Shown here: one piece after another, positions 22,401 to 33,086 of the stretch
Layout of the letters: each line of letters begins with the position of its first letter
Position numbering within the stretch: the stretch's first letter is position 1
NCBI RefSeq assembly: GCF_921293095.1
Contig: NC_060257.1
Coordinates: 93,051,449-93,115,448 of the forward strand
Length of the DNA stretch: 64,000 nt
Direction of reading: 5' to 3'
DNA from: Ischnura elegans
Taxonomy: Eukaryota; Arthropoda; Insecta; Odonata; Coenagrionidae
Notes under the pieces: generated by a model
Told to the model about the DNA's origin: nothing
What the model saw: only the letters and a program-made list of their open reading frames with translations
Database searches by the model: none
Translations under genes and position numbers: made by a program

Positions 22401-23465
22401 GACATTGAAATTATGGTAGCTTCTTGTGAGCCATGTCAACAGGTCCAAAACTCACTTCCTCAAATACCATTTTCTCCTTGGGCATGGCCAAAATCTAAGT
22501 GGGAGAGAGTTCATGCCGACTTTTGTTATGTAGAAAATAAGACATTGCTTATTGTGGTAGATGCTTATTCTAAGTGGCCGATTGTTGCAATTATGAAGGA
22601 AACAAGTTCTTCTGCAGTAATTGAAAAACTTGAGTCCATGACAGCTGCATATGGGTTGTTTAAAGTGTTTGTCTCCGATAATGGCCCACCTTTTCAGTCC
22701 CAAGAAATTAGTGAGTTTCTTACTAGTATGGGTGCCAAACATCTGTTTTCTCCCCCATACTTACCAAGAGCAAATGGTCAGGCAGAGAAAACTGTGCAGC
22801 ATGTAAAACAGGCTCTAAAGAAATCGGTGCTTGATAAATCATGTGAAGTATTGTCCTTGCAGCGTAGGATTAACAAATTCCTAATGGCTTATCGTACGAC
22901 GCCACACACTGTAACTAAGATAGAACCTGCAGAGTTATTCCTGGGGAGGAAGCTTAGAACAAAGTTGTCCCTATTAAATCCAATGAGCATTGTGGAAGAC
23001 CGGGTGACTTCCTGTAATGAGAAGGTGGCCTCCAAACATAACACTAAATTACCGGAATTGAAAGAGGGTGATACGGTGTGGACACAGGGTGTTAAACACA
23101 ATGTAAAACAATGGAAACCTGCGACAATAGTAAAGCAAGTGAGTGCCAAGTCCTTTGATGTCTTGTGTGATGGGAAACTAAAAAAAAATGTCTCCCTTCA
23201 ATTCCTTCGTCCAAGAATTGTGTCCTGTGAAGATAAGAGAAATGAGTTTACCCCACCTGCTAATGTCAATACCGAGGAGGTTGCTAAAATCCCACTTCCC
23301 CAAAATGATATTTCCGAGTCAGACAGTCCAGGATCTGCTACCCATGAGAATACTCATGAACCCTTGCCTAGAAGCCCTGTATTGGCTAAGCCTTGTTCTA
23401 CTCCCTTGAGTCGCCCATCACGAAAAAGGCAGCCACCAAAATATTTGAATGATTTTCTTATGTAA
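19497..23465 (+). CDS. Gag-Pol polyprotein of the LTR retrotransposon
   Basis: 1322 residues in one frame with no stop. Gag occupies about residues 1-240 with two zinc knuckles (CFNC...H...C and CTHCGKDGHSVKFC, residues 198-229). The aspartic protease follows, with D295 in a DSA motif. Reverse transcriptase carries YLDD at 577-580. RNase H starts with the CDAS motif (D726). Integrase has the zinc-binding H...C977-x2-C980 region and a catalytic triad D1008, D1061, E1097, with the canonical 35 residues between the last two. The C-terminus is Ser/Pro-rich with no chromodomain or envelope. Gag, protease, RT, RNase H and integrase order is that of Ty3/gypsy (Metaviridae). Gag and Pol are fused without the usual frameshift. 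The ATG at 19497 is the first in frame, 160 bases after the LTR. Confidence 0.93.
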   Translation: MSIGVFDQSVESISTYLLRLNSYMRTLRPPVEDLGKKDFLIGHIGGAALEKLAVNLHPLTPDQLTYEQLVEELKTIFTPVRFFRAERLIFQRRVREPNESFSEYALALKKLAATCDFGNSMEDRLIDQFLYGLNSEEITTKLAGENVPFKRFVAKACYMEGSAEYAKSTGDSPASVSVINKRSQPHCKPLSPKNIVKCFNCGGPHYANSCDKPLKCTHCGKDGHSVKFCRQKSKDKFKMKKMVKSVLEQTPEESSDEDCHRYVGLLQLHQVQGTQRNRRTLTVQINGAPVTMQIDSAADASCVGEDIYKKHLSHLKLTPTSRLYNCSSAPLSLLGECQVNVMFEGIEYVLPLVVHKGKFRCLMGLPWLEVLPINWYSLFPKKAVNVVANGKTVLEDLKKEFPSVFSGKPGLIKGYVAQIVLKPDSVPVFVSHRQVPIPLRDKVRKELEKMVEQGILEPTTNTQWGTPIVVVPKSNGEVRICGDYSCSVNRCLSMDHYPLPLIDDLSLLKGECFCKIDLSQAYLQLAVGKESQSILTLSTHVGCFKVKRMLYGIASAPAIFQQTVEKILQGIPNLFVYLDDILIYAENWCDCSSVLKQVLGRLAQHNIVINVPKCEFFVNRVIFLGHVLDSHGLHVEESKVKAIVNMGAPSNVSELSSFLGAVKFYYKFLPDASTFMEPLNKLLKKDFPWSWGKEQKEAFAKCKTALSSSQVLIPYSLKLPIRLTCDASQVGAGAVLSHILPSGEERPVGFASKTFTSTERNYAQVEREAAAVIFGVTHFNKFLWGREFELVTDHSSLTIIFGSKTGVKPLAAARLQRWAVLLHGYRFKIVYKKGINIPHADVLSRLPLADDTPVESPENVICLVKTLGVPLNAQLIVLATEKDPDLLKVRMYIQHGWPSKCDDLRLQPYFKRQLELSINNQCVTYGSKVCIPKALQRDVLNLLHDQHPGMSKMKALARGYVYWPTLDQDIEIMVASCEPCQQVQNSLPQIPFSPWAWPKSKWERVHADFCYVENKTLLIVVDAYSKWPIVAIMKETSSSAVIEKLESMTAAYGLFKVFVSDNGPPFQSQEISEFLTSMGAKHLFSPPYLPRANGQAEKTVQHVKQALKKSVLDKSCEVLSLQRRINKFLMAYRTTPHTVTKIEPAELFLGRKLRTKLSLLNPMSIVEDRVTSCNEKVASKHNTKLPELKEGDTVWTQGVKHNVKQWKPATIVKQVSAKSFDVLCDGKLKKNVSLQFLRPRIVSCEDKRNEFTPPANVNTEEVAKIPLPQNDISESDSPGSATHENTHEPLPRSPVLAKPCSTPLSRPSRKRQPPKYLNDFLM

Positions 23466-23517
23466 TGTATCTTATGTTTTCATGTATTTAATTTTCATGT
23501 TTGTAAAGGGTTATTTT

Positions 23518-23529
23518 AGTGGAGGGGAG
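23518..23529 (+). other. Polypurine tract before 3' LTR
   Basis: AGTGGAGGGGAG lies immediately upstream of the 3' LTR, in the position where plus-strand DNA synthesis would be primed. Confidence 0.7.
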
Positions 23530-23530
23530 T

Positions 23531-23691
23531 TGTTGTATCCAGGGTGGTAGCCCTGTCCCAAGGATAAGACATGTGAGGACGGGGCACGCCCGGCAGTTGT
23601 TGGCGGGACTACGCCATGCGTTGTATCGTGCATAGCCCAGAATTAAAAGTTTATTTCCTAATGGACTCTTGTGTTTTCCTGCAATAGAACA
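23531..23691 (+). repeat. 3' LTR
   Basis: 161 bp, same sequence as the 5' LTR by eye, followed by the target duplication AGTTC. Confidence 0.93.
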
Positions 23692-23896
23692 AGTTCATTC
23701 CTGAATCATTGGTTACATCCCCTGCCTGAAAGCAAGTTCAATCTTGGGTACTCCCATGGCGTCAAATGCGTGCAAACACCCTCTGCTACTCACTGGAAAC
23801 GGTGGATGAGCCGTTATTTTTGTCTAAATTGAGATGGTTCGTCATGTGGAAAATGCAAAAGTTTAATATCAAGGAAATATCAAACAGCACTGCTTT

Positions 23897-24131
23897 ATGT
23901 GCCATGGTTGCTTAGTTATTAGCATTTATGTGATTTTTATTATTTATTTGGAGGCCTGACTCTTCAATTTTCAAAGGATGGTAACTTTATAACGGTTCAG
24001 TTCTGAGCTGAAATAAAGTGATCATAATTCATCATAAGGATACCGCTTTCACAAGGGTAACTTATGGAGAAATCGGTGACAGCCTCCTGACATTATTTTG
24101 CACTATGTATCTACCTGATTTGAGATGAAAT
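23897..24131 (-). repeat. Right arm of inverted repeat pair
   Basis: Reverse-complement relative of 18586-18808. With the LTR element excised, the two arms would be separated by about 570 bp. Confidence 0.75.
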
Positions 24132-24439
24132 GACCCAATGGTCAAAATTGGAAATTTCAATCGTGATGATCTAACAACACGATAGCTGTTTTTAATTTTC
24201 CTTACTTAAGAATGATTCAAAGTGTAAATCATCGGAATGGTATATTACATAAGTTTGTGTGTCAATTTATCACCTTGTCTCAATCAACATCAGTAAAGAA
24301 GTTCATCCTCGAGTAATGGCTGTTTCTGATTAGTGATGTTGAAATATAGCATCAGGCAGAGGCTCTTGAAACTTCTTGTATAGTTGGCCCCCACTTGGTG
24401 ATGGTTTGGTCTTATAGTCTGTTTGTTTTGTTGCTAACT

Positions 24440-24690
24440 GTGCGAGGAAGCCTTTTTCTCGACCTAGGCGAGTACATTTTCGTCAACGGCACCCCCATGG
24501 GTTTGGTGAAAGTCCTTCCACTGTCCCTTTTCATTTTCCTCTTGGGAGGCCTCACTCTGTTCGCTTGATTCTTTCGCTGCCAATTCCACCACTCACGCTT
24601 TTTCCGCCTCCCCTGGACTCGAACCCAGTTCTCTCATTTATGAGCCATGACAACACAAGCAGACTTTGTGATTGTTGATCTGAGCTGATA
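24440..24690 (-). repeat. tRNA-derived SINE-like sequence
   Basis: On the minus strand, CTGGGTTCGAGTCCAGGGG near 24605-24623 is a B box with flanking T-stem-like pairing. The rest does not fold as a tRNA. It is a third member of the SINE-like class in this window, though not clearly the same family. Confidence 0.4.
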
Positions 24691-26044
24691 AGTCGCTCGC
24701 CCTTTAAATACAGAAATATCACCGATTTTTTCTACTTGAATGGTAAGTCATCAATTATGCAGTTCTAATCCTTATTTGTTGGCAAAAAAACTTTGTTAAC
24801 ATAGCATGCGCTCTTGCTCTTTGAACTGATTCCTCATGCGGAAATGATGCAGCCTCAGTATAACATGGAATAGTCCTCTGGAAGGGATTAATATATAGTA
24901 AAGAAAGGGTCTACTATACCAGAATATGTAATGAAACTTATAAAATCCATTATTATTCTCAGTCCTAAATTGTCTATACCTTAATTTTTAATGTGTTCAC
25001 TATAAAAATGTGTGTGCACATAGGTACCTATTTGTTAGCATCCATGAACTGTAGTTCAATTGACTGGAGGTGAGTGGATGTCATTATTGTCACTGTTAAC
25101 TTAGTCGGCATCCTTGCAATCTTGTTGATTCTATAGCAATTGTCTTTCATGGACCCAATTTTCAATCTGGCTTATTTTCTCCCTGCATATTTTGTTGCAA
25201 GTCCAGCATAGATTTTTGCTTTCATAGTGGAGAAGAATTAAGGCTAGAGAGTTAGTGTTTGGGTGCAATCAAATGTATCCAATGGCAGGCATATCCAGTT
25301 GAGTGTCGATAAAATTTTAGTATCAAAGAGTCTCTGAGACTGGATGTTTTCGGGTTAGTGCATGCATATTCTTCTCATCATAGATGGTTGCTAAGTTTGT
25401 TGAAAATCCAGTTTTTTTAGATTTCTATCTTCTATTTTATATTGTTTGTAGGATGCATATCTGTGTTGCGCTTTAAGGGATGTCCCAATTTTATGATTGA
25501 AGTCTAATTGCTAATTAATTGAGTCTTTCATGGACCATTGATTAAAAAGAAACATTTATTTTGTCATTTTCCACATTTTTGTGTCGGAATAGGAGAACAG
25601 TAGCAGACGCAAATCAGATTAAAATATGTTGATCACTTTGTCATCGTTGAACGTGCTGCTGGGGGTCTTCAGTTTTATTCGTGTAGCATAAAAGTTTTAT
25701 CAAAAGAAAAGACTTAAAAACCCTTCTGGTCAGGGGGGAAATTGGAAGTCCAAAAACATCAGAATAATTTAAAGCAACACGAGCACCTGATGCTGGAAAC
25801 GCTTGATTTACAAATTTAAACCCCTCCACAAGCAGCCTCATTCCCACAGCAATCGCAATCAGTCATTCACTCTGAGGATCCTTCTAATGCAAACGGGAAA
25901 TGTCTCTGGAAGTAGTACAAAAATTCATGGAAAATACCAAAGAAATAAGTTTACTTACAAAAGTCTAATTAATCGTGTGGTGTTCACTTTGTGCCCATGC
26001 GCTGGTGTGCCTAATCAGAATGTTGAAACAACTTTTTTTGGCAG

Positions 26045-26210
26045 TTGTGAGGGTTGCAAAGGTTTCTTCAAAAGGACAGTGAGGAAGGACTTGTCTTACG
26101 CATGTCGAGAGGAGAGGAACTGTATAGTGGACAAGAGGCAACGCAACCGATGCCAGTACTGCCGTTATCAGAAGTGCCTAGCCATGGGGATGAAACGAGA
26201 AGCTGTGCAG
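26045..26210 (+). CDS. usp: Ultraspiracle/RXR, P-box, zinc finger 2 and start of hinge
   Basis: Acceptor TTTTTTTGGCAG and donor CAG|GTGAGC. With AG from the previous exon it reads [15 protein letters not shown] (P-box EGCKG, the half-site-specifying helix), then [20 protein letters not shown] and [17 protein letters not shown]. All remaining zinc-binding cysteines of both fingers and the T-box start are present. The domain differs from vertebrate RXR at only a handful of positions, by comparison from memory. It binds AGGTCA-type half-sites, as the 3' partner of EcR on ecdysone response elements. The open frame upstream of the acceptor is accidental. Confidence 0.95.
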
Positions 26211-28104
26211 GTGAGCACCTCGCAGGACTGGATTGAACTAGGGAGAGAAGTAATTAAATAAATTAATGCATATTTTTATGGGTAATACAGTCATCATTCT
26301 GAGAAAGAAATCACCACTGCCGAATCACTGAAATCATACTTTGTAGACTTGCAATCCCTCTAATGCTATCCTCTAATAAAAACTGGGGTTGTGAAAGTTG
26401 CCAAAAAATATTGACTAATTAAAATGCAAGTTAATCTCAGCAAAAAGTTACAAGTTACTTTTATGAAAAAGTAATGATTAATTAAAATTGTAAAACATTT
26501 TTAATGATTAATTTTTAACTTGTTAATCACAACTGTGATTTTTGCCCAGCATATAAGGTTATTTAACCAAAGCTGTTGCAAAAAGGTTATTTGAGCAAAT
26601 GCTGCTCTATTGATATCCATTCCTCGAAGATCTCTTCTCTGGATTGTCGCTGGTGCTGTGGGCACAGTGCTGGAGTCTTCCGCACATCACCAGTGATTGG
26701 GTCTTTAGCCACAACAACATCTGTGAAAAAGGCTCTTTTGGAAGGGATATCATTTGTTTAGCAGCAATTGTTTGAATGCTTTTTTGGTTTAAACTATTGG
26801 TCATATAGCCACATATCTTGGGTAACATCCACTGGGCTGATAGTCTACAAAATTTGATTGAATCATGAGTTCTGGACTATCGACACTCCTCTTGTGGGTC
26901 CATAGAGTTGTTAATTCTGTTGGTGAGAACATTGTTACATTCCTGACAGAAAATTATCCATGAAGATTAATAATTACTGCTCAGTGGAAGCATGACTGGA
27001 TTCCAAATTTTAGATGGTATTTAATTTCTGGTTGACACTTTACTACGATGACTTCCAACACAATTAGAAATCATTAATGCTGGTACTATTAACACTCTAT
27101 GTGTCTTTATCTCGGCTGAGTTAGTGTTGTTAGGGAGGTGGTAGCACTACCACAAATCACAGTGTGCCTGCTAGTTAATGAGCACAGTTTTTAAATGGCT
27201 TTCATTCTAATTCTACCTGTTGTATTTGCCTTTGTGCAATGCTTGCATGTTACATTTTTTGTGGTGAGGAAAAGAAGCTTTACGTGATATGTGAATATTT
27301 TGAGCAAAGTGAATTTCATGTGTTGTTCATCGCAAGTTACAAAAAAGATGAATTTTCTTGCTGAAATAATTTATCCATGGAGTGGTATTTAACTCATTTC
27401 TGAAAATAGTCTGTCCTCAAGTTTTAAGCTTCCATATTTGGAAAAAAATCTTTACTTCAGAGCAAGATTAGCTTAAAAGATTAAGGTGTTCAAAATGCTA
27501 GGTGCGCATGGTTTCAAACTGAATATTCTCATCATCAGACCAAGAAATAATTACCTAATGAGTTTATTGATTTTGTAAAGGCATTGTAATTTGTAAAATA
27601 GTTTGAAATGATTTCTCAGCAATTTATCACAGGTTGAATATTTTGTGAAATGAATAATGTTATTGTTTCTTTCCTCGCTTTATCTTTTAAATGAGAGGAG
27701 ACAAATTACCAGTTTTTTCACCCAACCATGCATCACGACTTAACGGATAGCCTCAAAAACCAAAATTTTTAATTGAGTCATTGAATCATGATGTGGGAAG
27801 AGGTGAGCTGCTGTTTTTCAATAATTTGGGCACTAATACTGGTTGTGATTACCAAACATCTGACCGATCCAAATGTGAAAGTGAGCGTACTCATTGGAGG
27901 GAGCACGGATTGGCATTTATGTATTGGGGAAATTGTGAGGGAATTTATTCGGTCCATCTCAACCCCATCCACTTCAATTTACTTTCGGACTATCGTGCTC
28001 CTGACCTCTTATTCATTTCTTCAGTGACTCTTTTTAAATGGAATGGTAGCTAATGAAATGATATTTTGTAGCTTGTAATCAACGTAGAACAAAAGTGATT
28101 ATTA

Positions 28105-29928
28105 CCGTATATCTCCGAATATAGTTCCCCCTTTTTTTCCAAAAATGGCCGCGGAAAAGTAAGGGGGGGGGGACTATAATCGAGTGTAATCCAATTTAGC
28201 ATACTAAAGGTGACCATAAAGTAATAAATAACGGCATAATGGCTAATGTTCTCGTAGTCTTTCTATTTGAGTATATTTATGAGGATTATAATCGGAGATA
28301 TTAGTAAATACTGCCACGTTTTACCGGAAATTAAGACAATTTTTACCACAAATGTTGTAAAGATACGATTATTCCGATTCAAATAGCATATCGAATATGC
28401 GTTTTCACGGAATCCATCGGGTAGCCGCTAATTTTTCATGGAAAAGTATTGTTAGAATAATTCAATCGACACTGATCACTTAATGACGCAAAACAGTAAA
28501 TAATTAAAATGAAAACTAAACACACACTATCATTACATTAATCGAACACTAGAATTGAATCAATAGTATATGTAACCGTCGCTCATTTAATAATTACACG
28601 ATTTAAATAATTGCGAAAAATAAAGAGATAAAGTGAACCTTTCGTGACGATTTAGCATTTCATTGCGTCCGTAGCTACTTAACGTCCATGTGCCCGTGCG
28701 GTTCGTGTTTACAACCACTGCCCTTACCACTTACCGCCTTCACAGAACAAGAATGCGCAATAGGTGATGCATTTGTTTCTGAAAAGGCGCAATAATCGAC
28801 GACTTTAAACCAGAAGCGCCGGCATTACTGCATTTGATCGAAATACAGCGACTCAGCATCGAAAGTGTAATCAATTTATTGAGGAATATCTTCAATTCGT
28901 CAGGGTAAATAGGATCGATAAATTACGTCGCATAACGTTTCGCAATTATTTCCGCGATATTTTCTTTATTAAAAATAATTTTACGTTCAACAGTGAGGTG
29001 ATGGATCAAGTAGAAAGATGAGGATCAATCCTGCCGCAGATTAGAGGCCTTCAAAGACGGAGTTTCGATGCCAATTTAAAAATAGCCGTTGCAGAATACG
29101 CCGTAAATCATAGTATTTACAGCGCTAGCAAAGCGCTAATACATCGCGGAAGTCATTTCGGGGGTCTCGATGCAGCAGATTCAAAGAATTAGAGGAAAAT
29201 ATCGTCGAATTTGTGCGCAAATGCAGAGCAGAAGCTCTTTGTGTAACTTATGCAATGATTCGCGACGAGGCATTGAAAATTGATATAATTTTTTTTCAGT
29301 TTTAATGTTTGTTGGAAAAAGTTTATTTCTTAATTTTATTACTTTGATATTTTTAAGTCCTGTAGTTTAATTGTTTTGCTTAGCAGGCATTTGATAGCAA
29401 TATTTTTATAATATTTATAATTTATTCAACACAATTTTATTTAGATTTCCTAAATTCTTCAGGTCACTTGGATTTGTGATAACTTGATGGGTGTGTTACA
29501 CTGGATCTAAGGAAGTTTCAGGGCCAAATGCAATACTGTTTATGGGCTTTAAGTTAAAGCTTATATATTGACATTGTCTGTAGTCATTTGGAAATAAAAA
29601 ATATTAATAATTTGTGAAGGTTTAAAAAATACAATAGCCTTGGATACTTAAAAAAATTTCTCATTTCTTCATTACATCTGGTTAAGGAACTATAAATTAC
29701 TGATACATGCAATGGATCACAACATGTTTTAGGTATAGTTATTTTGTTGTGATGGAAAATATGTGAACAGATTTGTTCTTAATCTTCACAGAAAATAATA
29801 GTTTTTATCGAATCTAGAATCTTAACTTGCTAACCACAGAAAAATTGCCTTCCTTTACATTTTAAAATTTTTCCCAAAACTGAGGTCTCAAAATTGGGGG
29901 GGGGGGGACTATATTCGGAGATATACGG
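28105..29928 (+). mobile_element. Pogo/Tigger-like DNA transposon relic with TA target site
   Basis: The ends are inverted: CCGTATATCTCCGAATATAG at 28105 and its complement ending at 29928, each followed by a C- or G-run. TA flanks both ends (28103-28104 and 29929-29930). A transposase remnant at 29052-29300 has the helix-turn-helix arrangement of POGK-like pogo transposases. About 60 bp inside the left end is an inverted partial copy of the end (GGGGGGGGACTATAATCG), giving a terminal hairpin. The catalytic DDE domain is missing, so this copy cannot move by itself. Confidence 0.7.
29052..29300 (+). pseudogene. POGK-like transposase N-terminal remnant
   Basis: The frame reads QRRSFDANLKIAVAEYAVNH, then SIYSASKALIHRG, a first helix-turn-helix resembling the SYDANFKLxVIxYAxxxxNxxAA start of pogo/jerky-type transposases. 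After a frameshift near 29175 it continues FKELEENIVEFVRKCRAEAL, CVTYAMIRDEALKI, matching the second CENP-B-type DNA-binding part (the E..V..W/F V...R..G..V....I...A block). No DDE nuclease follows, and the sequence becomes AT-rich. It is a dead fragment. Confidence 0.55.
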
Positions 29929-32549
29929 TACTTGATATTGTTCCTGAACGAACCTTCTTCCCGTGAGAACGTCGTGAACACAGCTATCACTACTCATATA
30001 AAATCATTTTATTCCTTACAATACATCTTATTTCATGAAACATGAGTTCTTTATGTACATTACGGATGTTTAACATCGTTAAAATTTTCAAAACATTCAT
30101 ATTTTTCCCCTATAGTGGTATTGTTAAAGTCATGAAAATCTTTTGAGTCATTGTGACATTTGGCATCGGGAGTTCATGACGAGCTTGGCAATTCATCATT
30201 TCAACTGCAAGGGGTTAATACATATTGAAATAGAAGATTCATGGTGTGTTTGTTTTTGGAGTGTACGATGAGAATGCAGAAGGGTCATTCCATTTCAAAT
30301 CACCCAATATGAAAGAAAATTTGTCGCTCAACATTTTTATTTATCATGATTTTTTTATCATTGGTTCCCTACAAGTAGACAATCACAAAACACCATTTGA
30401 AAAAATTTACAAGCCATACTTTTTTTGGCACCCGTTTTTAAAAGGGCAGACTGGGCAAAATTTTGATGAAAAACATGGTTTGCATAAAGTTTAATTTCAA
30501 AGCTATTTTAAAAGATATCAGAGTAATTAAAAAAACCAGTGTGTTCATCATAAAGAGAACATTTGGAAACCATTTTTTAAATTTGTCTATCATAAAATAC
30601 AGTCAGTCAAAATCTTTCCGCAAAAACTCGGGAAAAATTTGTCAATACTAACTTTTTAATGCCATAAATTTTTATGAAGGAAACGAGACTCAATAATAAA
30701 ATGTTAATTCTGAGTTGAATACTTAAAAAACTACTTCCATTATAAGTTTTTGCACTGAGAATGCACACATTTTTTTCTAGAGCTTGTCAAACAATGCCTA
30801 TATCCTTTCAGCATCTATTTTCGCAGGTCAATAACAAAAAAGGGACTGAAGGTAAACTAGTAGAAATTTAACAGAATGCTCTTAATACACACACAAGTAT
30901 CTCACAAAAAAATTATGACTGATACTCCTCTACATTTATAGTAGTGGAACAGTGAATTTTAGTAAAAATGCAACCACTTTACATGATCCTGCAGTGCAAG
31001 CAGAGGCTCGTGCAGCACACATTGTTTGAGTAATTATTTAATCAAGCCCCTAAGTTCTGTTTAAACCATAAAAATTACATTTATAATGAAAATTTATTTA
31101 AAAATAAAAATATTTTGCATGGTCTGCAATGTGACCGCCATCTGTTGTAACCGCAACGCACTTGCTGGAGTAAGCCTCAGTACAAAATGGTTCAATGGGA
31201 CAAAATCAATGGCCCGCGAATTCACTTCATGGAATGATGTCTTGATGAATTCAAAAATGGATTATGAGGACTCTAATGAAATGTAGACACAAAGGTAGAT
31301 TTTGAGGAGGACTCTAATGAAGTATAAAATGGAGTTCGATGAGGATTACTTTGTTACCTGTTTGTTACGGCCTAGGACGAACAAGAGGGTCATGCAAAAT
31401 AGACCGTTTTCAGCATCACGGAATCTTTCAGTGTGTTGACTGGCAATTCTTTTTTTTTTCATTCTTTCCAGTATTCCACTTCTGCATTCATATGTTATTC
31501 TTCACGTAAAAATTTGTTCTGTAGAATTATAAATGAAGCTTCAACAGAATGTGATGCATGAAATGTTGGTGTAGTGATGAAGTTAGCAAAAACTGAAGCA
31601 TGGGCTATTGCTCCAGTAATCCCTCAGACACAAAATCATCACATCATTTTTCATCGGAAAATACTAAAATACTGTGTCTTTTACTGAAATTATGTGAAGG
31701 AAATCATGATGATATGTTTTCTTGGTGACTTACTGCTCTTTACTTATAGTGCAAGCTGAGTATTGCTCTATGATCAGCATTCAGCAATCTGTGGTCCATT
31801 TTATTCAAACTACTAAAATCTTTGGAGTCATATTTCTTGATAAATTATTATCTGTTTTATCTTAATAATTTTTTTAAAATTGGTTTTTAACACAGGAAAT
31901 GGCCTCCATTTCTCATTTTATTTTTAAGGACAACTTAAATTGAAGGCAAACAAATTTACTTTAGCAAGCTTTAATTTAGAGTATCTATGAGTTTAAGAAA
32001 GAACTGGAATGAAAACCTTTGCCAAGAACTGATGTCTTTTGGATTATTTTATTGTTCTTTAGATTATCTATGGTATGTCGTTGATTACATCGTTGATATG
32101 CTGAACATTCAGGCAAAAAAATGTCTTTAGCTGTTGAAAATGGAGCTAATGTATGTGTGTAATTAAGAAACGAAAGCCACAACTGAAGCAAAGAACCAAA
32201 CCAGAACAACAGAAAGGAACAAACCTAGTTTCTGCCATTTTGTCATTGCCTTATCCTTTAGTTGCAGTGTGCTTGATAATGCCTTGATGGCTAAAACAAA
32301 TTTTATGGATTATTGAATTTATAGTAAAGGACTACATATCTTGTTTCCTAAAAATGTCTATTTATTTCTGTCTTGAGTGGTTTTTGAAGCAGTCCTTTAA
32401 ACCAGGAAGGATTGTGGAAAGTGACTGATGGCTGTGTGTACTATATTAGGATGGTGCCCTTTGTTTTTGATTCATTGCTGAGTTTACGTAGCTGTTGGTC
32501 GATGGGAACCCTCCTTCCGAAATGGTGTCTGATTGTGTCTGCGTTGCAG

Positions 32550-32735
32550 GAGGAGAGGCAGCGGAAGGAGAAGGGTGGCGACGGGGAGGTGGAGTCGACG
32601 AGTGGCGGTGGGGGAGGCAGTGGGGGCGGGGGCATCTCGGGCAACTCGGGCTTTGCGTGCGACATGCCCCTGGAGCGAATCCTCGAGGCAGAGAAGAGGG
32701 TGGAGTGTAAGATAGAGAGCCAAACGGAGTTCGAG
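32550..32735 (+). CDS. usp: Ultraspiracle/RXR, hinge and ligand-binding domain helix 1
   Basis: Acceptor GCGTTGCAG and donor GAG|GTGAGT, phase 0 at both ends (62 codons). It reads EERQRKEKGGDGEVESTS, a glycine-rich run (SGGGGGSGGGG), then CDMPLERILEAEKRVEC and ESQTEFE. The EERQR start continues the DNA-binding domain exactly as in RXR. PLERILEAEKRVE is helix 1 of the ligand-binding domain. The glycine/serine run is a hinge expansion that I do not recall in vertebrate RXR. The region between helix 1 and helix 3 is short, as in the short RXR isoforms described in several hemimetabolous insects. Confidence 0.93.
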
Positions 32736-32959
32736 GTGAGTGGACGACGCGAGGGTGCTCTCCTCGACATTGTTGTTGATGTTGATTGTGCTTCCGAGGG
32801 CTATGTCCCCCTCCCCTTCTCTCATTTATGCCTTCCTCTAATATCAGCTACTTCCTTCTCACTTGAAATGCAATCAAAAGAAAGAGAAAAGAGATTTCCT
32901 ATTAAAGAGTAGGCACATCTTTAATTATGTTGATGCTAGTACATTTTTATGTTATACAG
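32736..32959 (+). other. usp: Short usp intron (224 bp)
   Basis: The only short intron of the gene. It interrupts the loop between helices 1 and 3, where long and short RXR isoforms differ in some insects. No obvious cassette exon with good splice sites was seen. Confidence 0.7.
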
Positions 32960-33086
32960 CAAAACCCTGTAACAAACATTTGTCAGGCAACCAACAAACA
33001 GCTGTTCCAACTAGTGGAGTGGGCCAAACACATTCCGCACTTTACCTCGCTGCCGCTGGAGGACCAAGTTCTGTTACTCAGGGCAG
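32960..33086 (+). CDS. usp: Ultraspiracle/RXR, ligand-binding domain helices 3-5
   Basis: Acceptor TATGTTATACAG and donor GCAG|GTAAGA. It reads [40 protein letters not shown] and AG. This covers helix 3 and the start of helix 4/5, including the conserved LVEWAKxIPHF signature of nuclear receptor domains and the charge-clamp region. The exon ends in phase 1, which matches the next exon. Relative to vertebrate RXR only conservative substitutions are seen. Confidence 0.94.

Larger units (their letters stand above)
19177..23691 (+). mobile_element. Complete Ty3/gypsy-type LTR retrotransposon, 4515 bp
   Basis: Two 161-bp LTRs (19177-19337 and 23531-23691), identical as far as I can compare by eye, begin TGTTG and end AACA. 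The element is flanked by the 5-bp duplication AGTTC (19172-19176 and 23692-23696). A primer-binding-like site follows the 5' LTR, a purine tract precedes the 3' LTR, and a single Gag-Pol frame fills the interior. There is no envelope frame. Identical LTRs and an intact frame indicate a recent insertion that may be transposition-competent or polymorphic. It lies in the sense orientation of usp, inside the intron that divides the first zinc finger. Confidence 0.93.
18523..26044 (+). other. usp: usp intron inside zinc finger 1 (7.5 kb) hosting repeats
   Basis: The intron contains inverted repeat arms (18586-18808 and 23897-24131), a complete LTR retrotransposon (19177-23691) in the sense orientation of usp, and a SINE-like piece (24440-24690). 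The remaining 24.7-26.0 kb shows no gene. Removing the LTR element leaves about 3 kb of older intron. Confidence 0.8.
26211..32549 (+). other. usp: usp hinge intron (6.3 kb)
   Basis: Contains an AT-rich stretch at 26380-26530 similar in texture to 4470-4660, and the TA-flanked element at 28105-29928. The rest (26.5-28.1 and 29.9-32.5 kb) shows no gene; frames are short and unsupported. Confidence 0.7.

Noticed and set aside
19384..23149. Minus-strand frames within the LTR element
   Set aside because: Shadows of the Gag-Pol frame.
32441..32825. Antisense frames over the usp hinge exon
   Set aside because: Shadows of the glycine-rich coding sequence, rich in proline or leucine only because of composition.
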